Shown: positions 1 to 7,091 of the stretch, piece after piece
How positions within the stretch are numbered: the stretch's first letter is position 1
Layout of the letters: each line of letters begins with the position of its first letter
Source of the DNA: Amycolatopsis sp. cg9
GTDB lineage: Bacteria; Actinomycetota; Actinomycetes; Mycobacteriales; Pseudonocardiaceae
Assembly: GCF_041346945.1 (NCBI RefSeq)
Contig: NZ_CP166850.1
Coordinates: 9,780,501 to 9,844,500 of the forward strand
Direction of reading: 5' to 3'
Length of the DNA stretch: 64,000 bases
Notes under the pieces: generated by a model
Told to the model about the DNA's origin: nothing
Databases searched by the model: none
The model's input: only the letters and a program-made list of their open reading frames with translations
Position numbers and translations under genes: made by a program

Positions 1-447
1 GGCGTGCTGACCTGGCTGGTGGCCTGGTGGTTCAGCCTGCTGGTCGTGCTGCTGCTGGCCGGCCTGCTGGGCCCGTCGGCGGCGCGCGACGTCGGCAGGC
101 GACGGCGGCTGCAGGAGATCGTCGGCCACCGCCCGGGCGCGGCGGACGCGGCGTGGTCCGAGCTGCGCGCCGAGTGCGCGGACCGCGGCCTGCCGATCCC
201 CCCGAGCGACACGGTCCGCGTGGCCGGCCAGAAGCTGGCGGCGAAGCACCACTTGGACGACGAGGGCCGCGAGGGTCTTCGCACGGTCATCGGCGTGGTG
301 GAGCGGTCCTGGTACGGCGGCGAGGGCGAAGGCGACCCGAGGCTGCCCTCGGCGTTCGACCACCTCCGGCGGAGCCTGCACCGCAACGCGCCGCTGTCCT
401 GGAAGGGCCGGCTGTTCCCCAAGTCTCTGTTCCGCAACCGCGACTGA
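1..447 (+). CDS. C-terminal part of a transglutaminase-like membrane protein (TgpA/DUF4129 type), 5' truncated
   Basis: The reading frame is already open at the first base, so the true start lies outside the window. The visible 149 codons begin with one strongly hydrophobic segment rich in Trp and Leu, followed by a GPSAARDVGRRRR basic border and a soluble helical region ending in a Trp-Tyr-Gly-Gly motif. That arrangement (last membrane helix, then a DUF4129-like cytosolic tail) is how actinobacterial TgpA-type transglutaminase proteins end. In relatives the gene sits beside MoxR ATPase and DUF58 genes near mraZ, and the next gene here, DUF3040, belongs to the same neighbourhood. The catalytic transglutaminase domain is not visible, so the family call is inference. 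Confidence 0.6.
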   Translation, partial: GVLTWLVAWWFSLLVVLLLAGLLGPSAARDVGRRRRLQEIVGHRPGAADAAWSELRAECADRGLPIPPSDTVRVAGQKLAAKHHLDDEGREGLRTVIGVVERSWYGGEGEGDPRLPSAFDHLRRSLHRNAPLSWKGRLFPKSLFRNRD

Positions 448-526
448 AGTCCTTCACCCGGCCGGGGGTCACCCGCTGTCACCGCTGTGGGTGACCCGCC
501 GGGGCCGGGCGTAAGAGCACACAAGA

Positions 527-562
527 AGATCCGCGTCCGGCCTGGTGGCCGGACGCGGATCT
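527..562. terminator. Bidirectional hairpin terminator between convergent genes
   Basis: A perfect 16-base-pair stem (arm AGATCCGCGTCCGGCC) closes on a TGGT loop. It lies between the stop of the transglutaminase-like gene and the stop of the convergent DUF3040 gene, where a two-way terminator is expected. There is no long T run, which is usual for high-G+C actinobacteria. Confidence 0.8.
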
Positions 563-577
563 CGTGGTCTTGCGGCG

Positions 578-982
578 CTACTGCTCCTCGAAGCGCTGGC
601 GGAAGCGCTCTTCCATCCGCTGGGTGAAAGAACTGCGGCGCCCGGGTTGCTTGCCCCCGCGGGTGCCCGATCCACCGCCCTTGCCGTCCCCGTCGGCGGC
701 GTGCCGAATCGATGTGACGGCCATCATGACCCCGAAGAACATCACGAGGAACCCGAGCACGCTGATCAGCGGGATGTCGGCCACCCGGAACTGCGGCACC
801 ACCACGCCCAGCACCAGCAGGGCCACGCCCACTACGAACAGGGCGATGCCCTGAATACGCCGTCGGCGAGCGGGGCGACGCAACCGGGTGCCACGCACCG
901 TGGATGCGAACTTGGGGTCCTCGGCATAGAGCTCGCGCTCGATTTGATCGAGCAGCCGCTGCTCATGCTCGGAGAGTGGCAT
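578..982 (-). CDS. DUF3040 small membrane protein
   Basis: The 134-residue protein opens with PLSEHEQRLLDQIERELYAE and DPKFAS, the hallmark start of the DUF3040 family found throughout actinobacteria. Two hydrophobic helices (about residues 44-62 and 71-92) follow an Arg-rich stretch, and the C-terminal tail is highly charged and Gly-rich. Topology is probably a hairpin in the cytoplasmic membrane with both ends inside. No function is established for the family. In mycobacteria a DUF3040 gene lies just upstream of mraZ, which fits this region. The start codon is ATG. Confidence 0.85.
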   Translation of the reverse strand: MPLSEHEQRLLDQIERELYAEDPKFASTVRGTRLRRPARRRRIQGIALFVVGVALLVLGVVVPQFRVADIPLISVLGFLVMFFGVMMAVTSIRHAADGDGKGGGSGTRGGKQPGRRSSFTQRMEERFRQRFEEQ

Positions 983-1704
983 CTTTCCTCCTCCGGCACA
1001 GCTGTCGCGGGCGCCGGGCCGCGCAACGTCCTGGACCCAACAGCCAACCCCAGGCGGGGTGGCACTGTCCAGGATACGAGGCCCGCGCCCGCACGACTAC
1101 CCGATCCCGCATCCAGAAGGGATCGAATTGGGCTAAATCCCGCCGGAGGGGCGTTGCGGACGGTCACCATGGCCCATCGTGACCGGTTGACGGCTTGTGC
1201 GGCGATGTGGGGGAAGGGGCACGAGCGGAAGATCACCTTCCGTGAACGGCCGGCAGAGGGCGGGCTCGGAGGCCCGGCTCGCGGCCGGCCGAGGGCTGGC
1301 GGCCGGGCGGCGGCAGACGAGCGGGTGGCGGGTGGCGACCGACCGACGGGTGGCGGCAGGCGGCAGGCGACCAGGTGTGGCGGCAGGCGACCGGGTGGCA
1401 GGCCAGCGGCCAGCGACCGGGTGGCAGACCGGCGGCCGGCGAGTGGGTGGCGGCAGGCGGATAGCTGGCGGCGGGAAAGTTGCCGAGCGCGCCCCAGGGC
1501 TCCAGCTTCCGCCAGGTGACCGAGCCGCCGCACCACCCGCCGCGCGTGCGGTTCAGCGGCCTGGCGGCTGCACGCCGGCCGGTGCCGCGGCCTCCGGCGG
1601 GCCGGCCGGAAGGGTGCGGGCCCGGCCGTAGAGGGCAGCGCTCCACCCACCGCCATGGCGCTCACCGCACCAACCCGCCCGATCAGATCATCCGCGCGCC
1701 GCCC
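983..1704. other. Gene-free region holding a degenerate repeat
   Basis: No convincing gene is found in this stretch. Open frames here translate to Arg/Gly/Pro-rich low-complexity protein caused by a degenerate GC-rich repeat in its middle. The right-hand end should hold the end of dinB transcription, the left-hand end the promoter of the DUF3040 gene; a TATCCT hexamer read on the minus strand near 1075 is a possible -10 element, without further support. Confidence 0.6.
1321..1475. repeat. Degenerate GC-rich tandem repeat
   Basis: Short units related to GGTGGCGGCAGGCGACC recur about eight times in varied spacing and with point changes. The block is intergenic and has no clean reading frame on either strand. 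It may be a slipped-strand expansion. No known element was recognised. Confidence 0.6.
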
Positions 1705-2919
1705 TCACCGATCCCGCGGTGCCAGGAGCGACGCCGGTCGCACCGCTGCCGAACCGAACTTGGACCTCGCCACGTCTGCCGCCACCTCGGCGTCGCGCCA
1801 GTGCGGGGCCGGGGAGTCGAACAGCAGCTGCTCCCCCACCTCGCCGGTGTCCAGGCCCTCCACCCGGACGCCGATCAGCCTGACCGCCCCCGTCGGGGCG
1901 TGCTCCGCCAGCAGCGACACCGCCACCGCGTGGATCTCCCGCGCCACGTCGGTCGCCGACACCAGCGTGCGGGCGCGGGTGATCGTCCGGAAGTCCGCGA
2001 AGCGCACCTTGATCGACACCGTCCGGCCCCGGACGCCCCGCTCCCGCAGCGTCGCGCCCACCCGGGACGCCAGGCGCAGCAGCTCCAGGCCCACCTCGGC
2101 CCGGTCGTGGCGGTCGACGTCGAACGTGTGCTCCGCGCCGATCGACTTCTCCGGGGAGTCGACCACCACCCGGCGCTCGTCGACGCCGTGCGCGAGGCGG
2201 TAAAGGTGCTCGCCGACCGCCGTTCCCAATGACTTCTTCAGGCGCTCCGGCGGGAACGCCGCCACGTCCGCGATCGTGTCCAGGCCGAGGCGCCTCAGGT
2301 GCTCCTCGGTCCGGGCGCCGACGCCCCACAGCGCCGAAACCGGCAGCGGGTGCAGGAAGGCCAGGGTCTCCGCCGCGGGGACGACGACCATGCCGTCCGG
2401 CTTCGCCATGCCCGAAGCCAGCTTCGCCACGAACTTGACCTTCGCCACGCCGACCGAGCAGGTGATCCCGTGCTCCGCCTCGACCCGCGCCCGGATCTGC
2501 GCGCCCAGCGAAGCCGGCGTCGCGCCCAGGCGGCGCAGCGCTCCGCTGACGTCCAAGAACGCCTCGTCCAGGCTCAGCGGCTCGACCAGCGGGGTCAGCT
2601 CGCGGAAGATCCCCATCACCCCGCGCGAGACCTCGCCGTACAGGCCCGAGGTCGGCGGGATGTTGATCAGGTGCGGGCAGAGCCGCTTGGCGGTCGAGAA
2701 GGGCATCGCCGAGCGCACGCCGAACTTGCGCGCCGGGTAGTTCGCCGCCGCCACGACCGCGCGCGGGCCGCCGCCGGACACGACGACCGGTTTGCCCGCC
2801 AGCTCGGGGCGGGTCCGCAGCTCGACCGACACGAAGAACGCGTCCATGTCGACGTGCAGCATCCCGCAGCCGGCGTCGTCCGGCGCCGGCTCACCCGGCC
2901 GGACGCGGAACCGGGCCAT
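1705..2919 (-). CDS. dinB: DNA polymerase IV (Y-family translesion polymerase)
   Basis: The protein (404 residues from the chosen ATG) carries the Y-family signature: HVDMDAFFVSVE with the first metal-binding Asp near the N-terminus, AANYPARKFGVRSAMP in the fingers, and SLDEAFLDV with the catalytic Asp-Glu pair. A helix-hairpin-helix thumb region (LWGVGARTEEHLRRLG) and a little-finger domain follow. Such enzymes bypass lesions or extend misaligned primers in the cytoplasm. I chose ATG over a TTG 20 codons upstream because the homologous part begins after it; no LexA-like box was seen. The C-terminus lacks an obvious beta-clamp pentapeptide in the last residues, so clamp binding cannot be judged. 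Confidence 0.93.
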   Translation of the reverse strand: MARFRVRPGEPAPDDAGCGMLHVDMDAFFVSVELRTRPELAGKPVVVSGGGPRAVVAAANYPARKFGVRSAMPFSTAKRLCPHLINIPPTSGLYGEVSRGVMGIFRELTPLVEPLSLDEAFLDVSGALRRLGATPASLGAQIRARVEAEHGITCSVGVAKVKFVAKLASGMAKPDGMVVVPAAETLAFLHPLPVSALWGVGARTEEHLRRLGLDTIADVAAFPPERLKKSLGTAVGEHLYRLAHGVDERRVVVDSPEKSIGAEHTFDVDRHDRAEVGLELLRLASRVGATLRERGVRGRTVSIKVRFADFRTITRARTLVSATDVAREIHAVAVSLLAEHAPTGAVRLIGVRVEGLDTGEVGEQLLFDSPAPHWRDAEVAADVARSKFGSAAVRPASLLAPRDR

Positions 2920-3018
2920 CCCGCCCGGCAGTTCAGCATTTCGCCCCACGCCACGGACGCTACCGGGCACCACCGACAATTCCCGGCCGCCCGAACCGCG
3001 ACGGCCGGAATCCGCCGG

Positions 3019-3747
3019 TCAGGCCGGGGGCCGCGCCACGGCGTGCAGGCGGCCCGCGATCTCGCGCAACGCCGGGGTGGCCGCCGCCGCGCGCTCGAAG
3101 TCCGCCAGGTCGTCCTCGCGGACGTCGCCGGTCACCAGGTCCGAGATCACCCGGTCGCCCTGCAGCAGCGTCACGTCCAGGCCGGCGGCCTCCAGCCCGG
3201 CGCGCAGGCCCGCCGCGTCGAATCGGCGCAGCACCGTGTCGCCCGCGACGACGCCGTGCGCGCTCTCGAGCAGCTGCCGGGCCTCGCCGACGCGGCCGGA
3301 GAGCGCCCGGTGGAGGACCGCCGCGTGGCGGTTGGCGACCAGGACCGAGACCGCGCCGCCCGGGGCGACCGCCGTGGCCAGCGCCGTCAGCACCGCCGCC
3401 GGGTCGTCGACGATCTCCAGCAGGCCGTGCGCCAGCACCAGGTCGGCCGAGCCGGCCTCGACGTGCCTGCCGAGTGCGTCCGAGTCGTCCGCGATCACCG
3501 TGATCAGCTCGGAGACGCCCTCTTCCTCCGCCCGGCGCTGCAGCGTGGCCAGCGCGTTCGGGCTCGGCTCGACGACCGTCACCCGGCAGCCCGCCGCCGC
3601 GAACGGCACCGCCCAGCCGCCGCTGCCGCCGCCCACGTCGACGACGCGGGGGTGTTCGACGCCCCGGGCGCGGGCGGCCTTCAGCTCGGCCTCGAGCACC
3701 CGGCGAACGGCGCCCGAACCCCGGGCGGCCACGGTCTCCGTCTTCAT
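3019..3747 (-). CDS. Class I SAM-dependent methyltransferase
   Basis: The 242-residue protein has a glycine-rich SAM-binding motif (VVDVGGGSGGWAVPFAAAG near residue 30), an acidic end of strand beta2 (VVEPSP), and DLVLAHGLLEIV as motif II, which together define the Rossmann methyltransferase fold. Substrate is unknown. In related actinobacteria a methyltransferase of this type lies beside dinB and a ParA gene, and the same neighbours are seen here. The ATG chosen is the one directly before the conserved region; a longer in-frame extension runs antisense through parA and is rejected. Confidence 0.8.
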   Translation of the reverse strand: MKTETVAARGSGAVRRVLEAELKAARARGVEHPRVVDVGGGSGGWAVPFAAAGCRVTVVEPSPNALATLQRRAEEEGVSELITVIADDSDALGRHVEAGSADLVLAHGLLEIVDDPAAVLTALATAVAPGGAVSVLVANRHAAVLHRALSGRVGEARQLLESAHGVVAGDTVLRRFDAAGLRAGLEAAGLDVTLLQGDRVISDLVTGDVREDDLADFERAAAATPALREIAGRLHAVARPPA

Positions 3748-3840
3748 GCCGCACAGGGTAGTGCCCGCCCCCGCCCGCCTCCCCGGCTCCTCCCTTCGAG
3801 TGAACGCCCCTTGCCCGACGGCGCGCCTCGCCCACACCCG

Positions 3841-3846
3841 TAGGCT
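3841..3846 (+). promoter_or_regulatory. -10 element of a leaderless transcript (ParA gene)
   Basis: TAGGCT fits the actinobacterial TANNNT -10 pattern and ends seven bases before the GTG start codon, so transcription would begin at or next to the start codon. There is no Shine-Dalgarno sequence, which supports the leaderless reading. Confidence 0.6.
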
Positions 3847-3853
3847 GGTCGTC

Positions 3854-4747
3854 GTGCACACGGTCGCCGTACTCAGCCTCAAGGGAGGCGTCGGCAAGAC
3901 GACGGTCGCTCTCGGTATCGCCTCCGCCGCCTTGCGTAGGGGCACGCGGACGCTGGTGGTCGACCTCGACCCGCAGGGCAACGCCACCACCTCGCTCGAC
4001 CCGCCGTTCACCGACGCCACCCTCGCGGACGTGCTCGAATCCCCCACCCGGGAGATGCTCGCGCGCGCGATCGCGTCCAGCGTCTGGAGCGAGGACGTCG
4101 ACGTCCTCGTCGGCACCGAAGAGCTGGAGCTGCTCAACGACCCCGACGCCGACAGCGAGCGGCTGGCGAACTTCTCGCGCGCGCTCGACGAGCTGCACCA
4201 CGAGCCGCTGGGCGAGCTGCCCTACGAGCTGGTGATCCTGGACTGCCCGCCGTCGCTGGGCCGGCTGACGAAGTCGGCGCTGGTCGCCGCGGACAGCGCG
4301 CTCATCGTCACCGAGCCGACGATGTACGCCGTCGCGGGCGCGCACCGGGCCCTGGAGGCGATCGAGAAGGTCCGCAAGGACCTCAACCCCCGGCTGCGCC
4401 CGATCGGCGTGCTGGTCAACAAGCTGCGCGTGCGCTCCTACGAACACCAGTTCCGGATCGCCGAGCTGCGCGAGAACTTCGGCTCGCTGGTGATGCCGAC
4501 GGCGATCACCGACCGCCTCGCGGTGCAGCAGGCGCAGGGCGCGTGCAGCCCGATCCACGAGTGGCACTCCCCCGGTGCCCAGGAGATCGCGCTGACGTTC
4601 AACATGGTGCTGGCGAAGATCCTGCGCTCGAACCGGGCCGGGCGGCACCGCGTCGCCGGCGAAGAACCCGAGGGCCCGGACTGGCCCGAAGGCCCGGCGC
4701 CGGAGACGCCCGAGGCACCGGCCGAGGTGTCCGAATCGGCGGGGTGA
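3854..4747 (+). CDS. ParA/MinD-family ATPase
   Basis: The 297-residue protein starts with a deviant Walker A motif, KGGVGKTT (residues 10-17), followed by LVVDLDPQGNATTSLD (switch/Walker A' region) and VILDCPPSLG (Walker B). These mark a ParA-type dimerising ATPase. No parB or parS is adjacent, so chromosome segregation is not supported; orphan ParA proteins of this kind position other cargo or act in cell-pole processes. The C-terminal 30 residues are acidic and Pro-rich. GTG was taken as the start because it lies directly behind a -10 hexamer and just before the conserved region. The next gene begins three bases after the stop, suggesting an operon with the glycosylase. Confidence 0.85.
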   Translation: MHTVAVLSLKGGVGKTTVALGIASAALRRGTRTLVVDLDPQGNATTSLDPPFTDATLADVLESPTREMLARAIASSVWSEDVDVLVGTEELELLNDPDADSERLANFSRALDELHHEPLGELPYELVILDCPPSLGRLTKSALVAADSALIVTEPTMYAVAGAHRALEAIEKVRKDLNPRLRPIGVLVNKLRVRSYEHQFRIAELRENFGSLVMPTAITDRLAVQQAQGACSPIHEWHSPGAQEIALTFNMVLAKILRSNRAGRHRVAGEEPEGPDWPEGPAPETPEAPAEVSESAG

Positions 4748-4750
4748 ACC

Positions 4751-5560
4751 GTGCCCGAAGGTGACACCGTCTACCTCGTCGGGAAGCGCTTCGACCGGGC
4801 ACTGGCCGGGAAGACGTTGCTGCGCGGGGAGTTCCGCGTCCCCCAGCTGGCCACTGTGGACCTCGCCGGGCGCGAGGTGCTCGGCGTCGGCACGGTCGGC
4901 AAGCACCTCTTCACGCGCTTCTCCGGCGACCTGACGCTCCACTCGCACCTGCTGATGGACGGCATGTGGGACGTCTACGCGGCGGGCGCGAAGTGGCGGC
5001 GGCCCGGGCACCACGCCCGCGTGCTCCTCACCGCGGCCGACGTGCAGGTGATCGGCTTCCGCGTGCACGACCTCAAACTCGTTCCCACGCCGAAGGAACA
5101 CGACCTCGTCGCCCACCTCGGCCCGGACCTGCTGGATCCACAGTGGACGGAAGAGCACGCGGAGCGCGCGGTCGCGAACCTGACCGCCGATCCGGACCGC
5201 GAACTCGGGCTCGCGCTGCTCGACCAGCGGATCATGGCCGGTGTCGGGAACCTCTACAAGTGCGAGATCGCCTTCCTGCTCGGGGTCACGCCGTGGGTTC
5301 CGGTGTCCGAAGTGGACGCTGTGACCACGGTCGCGCTGGCCCGCAAGCTGTTGCTGGCCAACGCCCGCTCCGGCCGCTTCGACCAGAGCACCACCGGCCA
5401 CCTCGACCGCAACCGGAAGAACTGGGTCTACGAGCGGACCCGCCAGGGCTGCTTCCGCTGCGGCGGCCGGCTGCTGGTCCGCACCCAGGGCCACGACGTC
5501 CAGCGGCGCCCGACCTGGTTCTGCCCGAAAGACCAGGCCGGGCCCTACCCGCCGCAGTAG
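4751..5560 (+). CDS. nei: Fpg/Nei-family DNA glycosylase (endonuclease VIII type)
   Basis: Base-excision repair enzyme of 269 residues that removes oxidised bases and nicks the DNA. Pro2-Glu3 supply the catalytic imino group and acid, Lys51 (VGTVGKHLF) sits in the conserved position, and a helix-two-turn-helix region (GVGNLYKCEIAFLLGV) follows. The C-terminal zinc finger has Cys234, Cys237 and Cys258, but the expected fourth cysteine is Asp261 (sequence FCPKDQ). Asp can ligate zinc, so the finger may still form. The start GTG lies three bases after the ParA stop, so the two are probably co-transcribed and translationally linked. Confidence 0.88.
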   Translation: MPEGDTVYLVGKRFDRALAGKTLLRGEFRVPQLATVDLAGREVLGVGTVGKHLFTRFSGDLTLHSHLLMDGMWDVYAAGAKWRRPGHHARVLLTAADVQVIGFRVHDLKLVPTPKEHDLVAHLGPDLLDPQWTEEHAERAVANLTADPDRELGLALLDQRIMAGVGNLYKCEIAFLLGVTPWVPVSEVDAVTTVALARKLLLANARSGRFDQSTTGHLDRNRKNWVYERTRQGCFRCGGRLLVRTQGHDVQRRPTWFCPKDQAGPYPPQ

Positions 5561-5563
5561 ACT
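5558..5563 (+). promoter_or_regulatory. -10 element overlapping the nei stop codon
   Basis: TAGACT begins with the TAG stop codon of the glycosylase gene and ends seven bases before a GTG that opens a 20-codon ORF. The spacing is that of a leaderless transcript. It would also give the deaminase gene its own transcript with a leader of about 115 bases. Confidence 0.5.
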
Positions 5564-5570
5564 CGCTCCC

Positions 5571-5633
5571 GTGACGACGTTCAAGCTCCCGCTCTACGGG
5601 GCCGACACCGAACGCGGCGACCTCGCTCCCTGA
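5571..5633 (+). CDS. Possible 20-residue leader peptide upstream of the deaminase gene
   Basis: A GTG-initiated frame of 20 codons (beginning MTTFKLPLY, ending GDLAP) sits directly behind a good -10 hexamer with leaderless spacing and ends 53 bases before the deaminase ATG. I do not recognise the peptide and it has no run of one amino acid that would suggest classical attenuation. A GGGAG Shine-Dalgarno for the downstream gene lies about seven bases before its ATG, partly within a small ccct/aggg hairpin. It may be a regulatory upstream ORF or simply chance. Confidence 0.35.
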   Translation: MTTFKLPLYGADTERGDLAP

Positions 5634-5686
5634 GCCGCGCGCGCCCGAAGCCCGTCACCCCCCAAGCCCTCCCAGGGAGCTTCGTC

Positions 5687-6733
5687 ATGCCCGAAATCCT
5701 GACCGGGCCGGCGTTGCGCGCCTTCGCGCACGCGCTGCCCAAGGTCGAACTGCACGTCCACCTGGTCGGCTCGGCGAGCCTGCCGACCGTGCTCGAACTG
5801 GCCCGGCGGCGGCCGGCCGCCGGCGTCCCCACCGACGAGCGCGAGCTCGCGGAGTTCTTCACCTTCCGCGACTTCAGCCACTTCCTCACCGTCTACCTCG
5901 CGGTCACCTCCCTGGTCCGCGACCGCCACGACGTCCACACGCTGGTGACCGGCCTGGCCGCCGACCTCGCCGCGCAGACCTGCCGCTACGCCGAGGTCAC
6001 CGTGACGCCGTACAACCACCTGCTCGACGGCGTGCCCGGCGACGAACTCCTGTCCGGGCTGGAAACCGGCCGGGCCCGCGCCGCCGAACTGGGCGTGGAA
6101 CTGGCCTGGTGCTTCGACATCCCGGGCGAAAAGGGGGTGCGCGCCGGCCGGGAGACGCTCGTGTTCGCGCTGCGCGAACGCCCTGAGGGCCTGGTGTCCT
6201 TCGGGCTGGGCGGCCCGGAGCCGGGGGTCGGCCGCGCGCAGTTCGAGCCGTTCTTCACGCGGGCGCGGGAGGCCGGGCTGCACAGCGTCCCGCACGCGGG
6301 TGAAACCACCGGCCCGGCCACGATCTGGTCCGCGCTGCACGACCTCGGCGCCGAGCGGATCGGCCACGGCACCAGCTGCGCCGCCGACCCGGCCCTGCTC
6401 GAACATTTTGCGGCGCACCGGATCCCGCTCGAAGTGTGCCCGACGTCGAACGTCCGGACCGGACAGGTCGGCAGCGTCGCCGCGCACCCGGTGCGGCGCA
6501 TGCTCGACCACGGAGTCGTCGTCACGCTCAACACCGACGACCCGCCGATGTTCGGCGCCACGCTGACCGGCGAGTACGTCGCCGTCGCCGAAGCGCTCGG
6601 GCTCACCGCGGCCGAGCTGGCCCGGCTCGCGGGGAACGCCGTCGACGCGTCCTTCCTCGGTGAGCGGCGCAAAGCCGGTCTGCGGAGTGAGATCGCGAAA
6701 ATGACATTGCCGGACCCCGGGAGCTTCGCCTAG
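5687..6733 (+). CDS. Adenosine deaminase-family nucleoside deaminase
   Basis: The 348-residue amidohydrolase keeps every metal and catalytic residue of the adenosine deaminase family: His23 and His25 (ELHVHLVGSA), Glu206 in HAGE, His227 in IGHG, and Asp284-Asp285 in LNTDDPPMFG. The position that normally carries Asp after HVHL, which in mammalian adenosine deaminase contacts the ribose 5'-hydroxyl, is Val27. That favours a nucleoside modified at the 5' position, and I recall Streptomyces aminodeoxyfutalosine deaminase-like proteins with a similar HVxHVGSA start. Reaction class (hydrolytic 6-amino deamination) is secure, the substrate is not. The gene is preceded by a short ORF and followed at once by a structured RNA region. 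Confidence 0.85.
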   Translation: MPEILTGPALRAFAHALPKVELHVHLVGSASLPTVLELARRRPAAGVPTDERELAEFFTFRDFSHFLTVYLAVTSLVRDRHDVHTLVTGLAADLAAQTCRYAEVTVTPYNHLLDGVPGDELLSGLETGRARAAELGVELAWCFDIPGEKGVRAGRETLVFALRERPEGLVSFGLGGPEPGVGRAQFEPFFTRAREAGLHSVPHAGETTGPATIWSALHDLGAERIGHGTSCAADPALLEHFAAHRIPLEVCPTSNVRTGQVGSVAAHPVRRMLDHGVVVTLNTDDPPMFGATLTGEYVAVAEALGLTAAELARLAGNAVDASFLGERRKAGLRSEIAKMTLPDPGSFA

Positions 6734-6736
6734 CGT
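6707..6736 (+). promoter_or_regulatory. Promoter for the structured RNA, overlapping the deaminase stop codon
   Basis: TTGCCG and TAGCGT are separated by 18 bases and match the sigma-A pattern of actinobacteria. The -10 hexamer begins with the TAG stop codon of the deaminase gene. Initiation about seven bases downstream would place the 5' end just before the folded region. Confidence 0.5.
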
Positions 6737-6742
6737 GGAAGT

Positions 6743-6990
6743 ACACGAGAGAGGAGGTGGTCCAAAGTTGTATTCCAACAGGACTCGTGAGGTGGCTGTC
6801 CGCTAGCGGATGGCACGTGGAGGACTTTGAGCAGCGCTACAGCTGAGCCACCTTCTGGCTCATCGCCTGCTCCACGTGATGCCTGATAGCGAATACCAGG
6901 CAGTCACCGTGCCCCCGGGGTTCCCGAGCACCAGTCCGGCTCGGGCTCAAGCGTTTGACGGCGCTTGAGAGGCACCCCGGGGGTTCCTCA
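6743..6990 (+). ncRNA. Candidate structured non-coding RNA (about 250 nt), class not recognised
   Basis: The region after the deaminase gene folds into many perfect helices, far more than chance: CACGTGGAG 6814-6822 with 6870-6878, GAGCCA 6845-6850 with 6856-6861, TGCCTG 6880-6885 with 6897-6902, and a 10-base-pair closing helix CCCCCGGGGT 6912-6921 with 6974-6983. The last encloses two hairpins, CCCGAGC 6923-6929/6939-6945 and CTCAAGCG 6946-6953/6962-6969, giving a three-way junction. A GGAGG at 6753 precedes a TTG-started 12-codon frame (MYSNRTREVAVR, 6768-6806) and an overlapping 29-codon GTG frame (6757-6846). It is not tRNA, tmRNA, RNase P RNA or SRP RNA by their signature sequences. The raiA-motif class, a large structured RNA common in actinobacteria, is the first known class I would test. 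Ends are approximate. Confidence 0.6.
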
Positions 6991-7091
6991 TCTGCGCAGG
7001 TCATGCCACCCGGCGTCGCGGGACGACCGTCCGGCGATCAGCGTTTCCCCGTTCTGTCCCCCGGACGGCTGAAGGTCGCTAGCCTGGACGC

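Noticed and set aside
1705..2979. TTG start of dinB 20 codons upstream
   Set aside because: The added residues have no similarity to the polymerase family and no Shine-Dalgarno; the internal ATG is preferred.
3854..4747. Chromosome partition parA
   Set aside because: No parB and no parS-like sites nearby, so segregation is not claimed; an orphan ParA-type ATPase is the safer call.
6743..6990. tRNA or other standard RNA gene
   Set aside because: No cloverleaf with GGTTCGA arm or CCA end, no tmRNA tag and no SRP or RNase P signature; treated as unclassified structured RNA.
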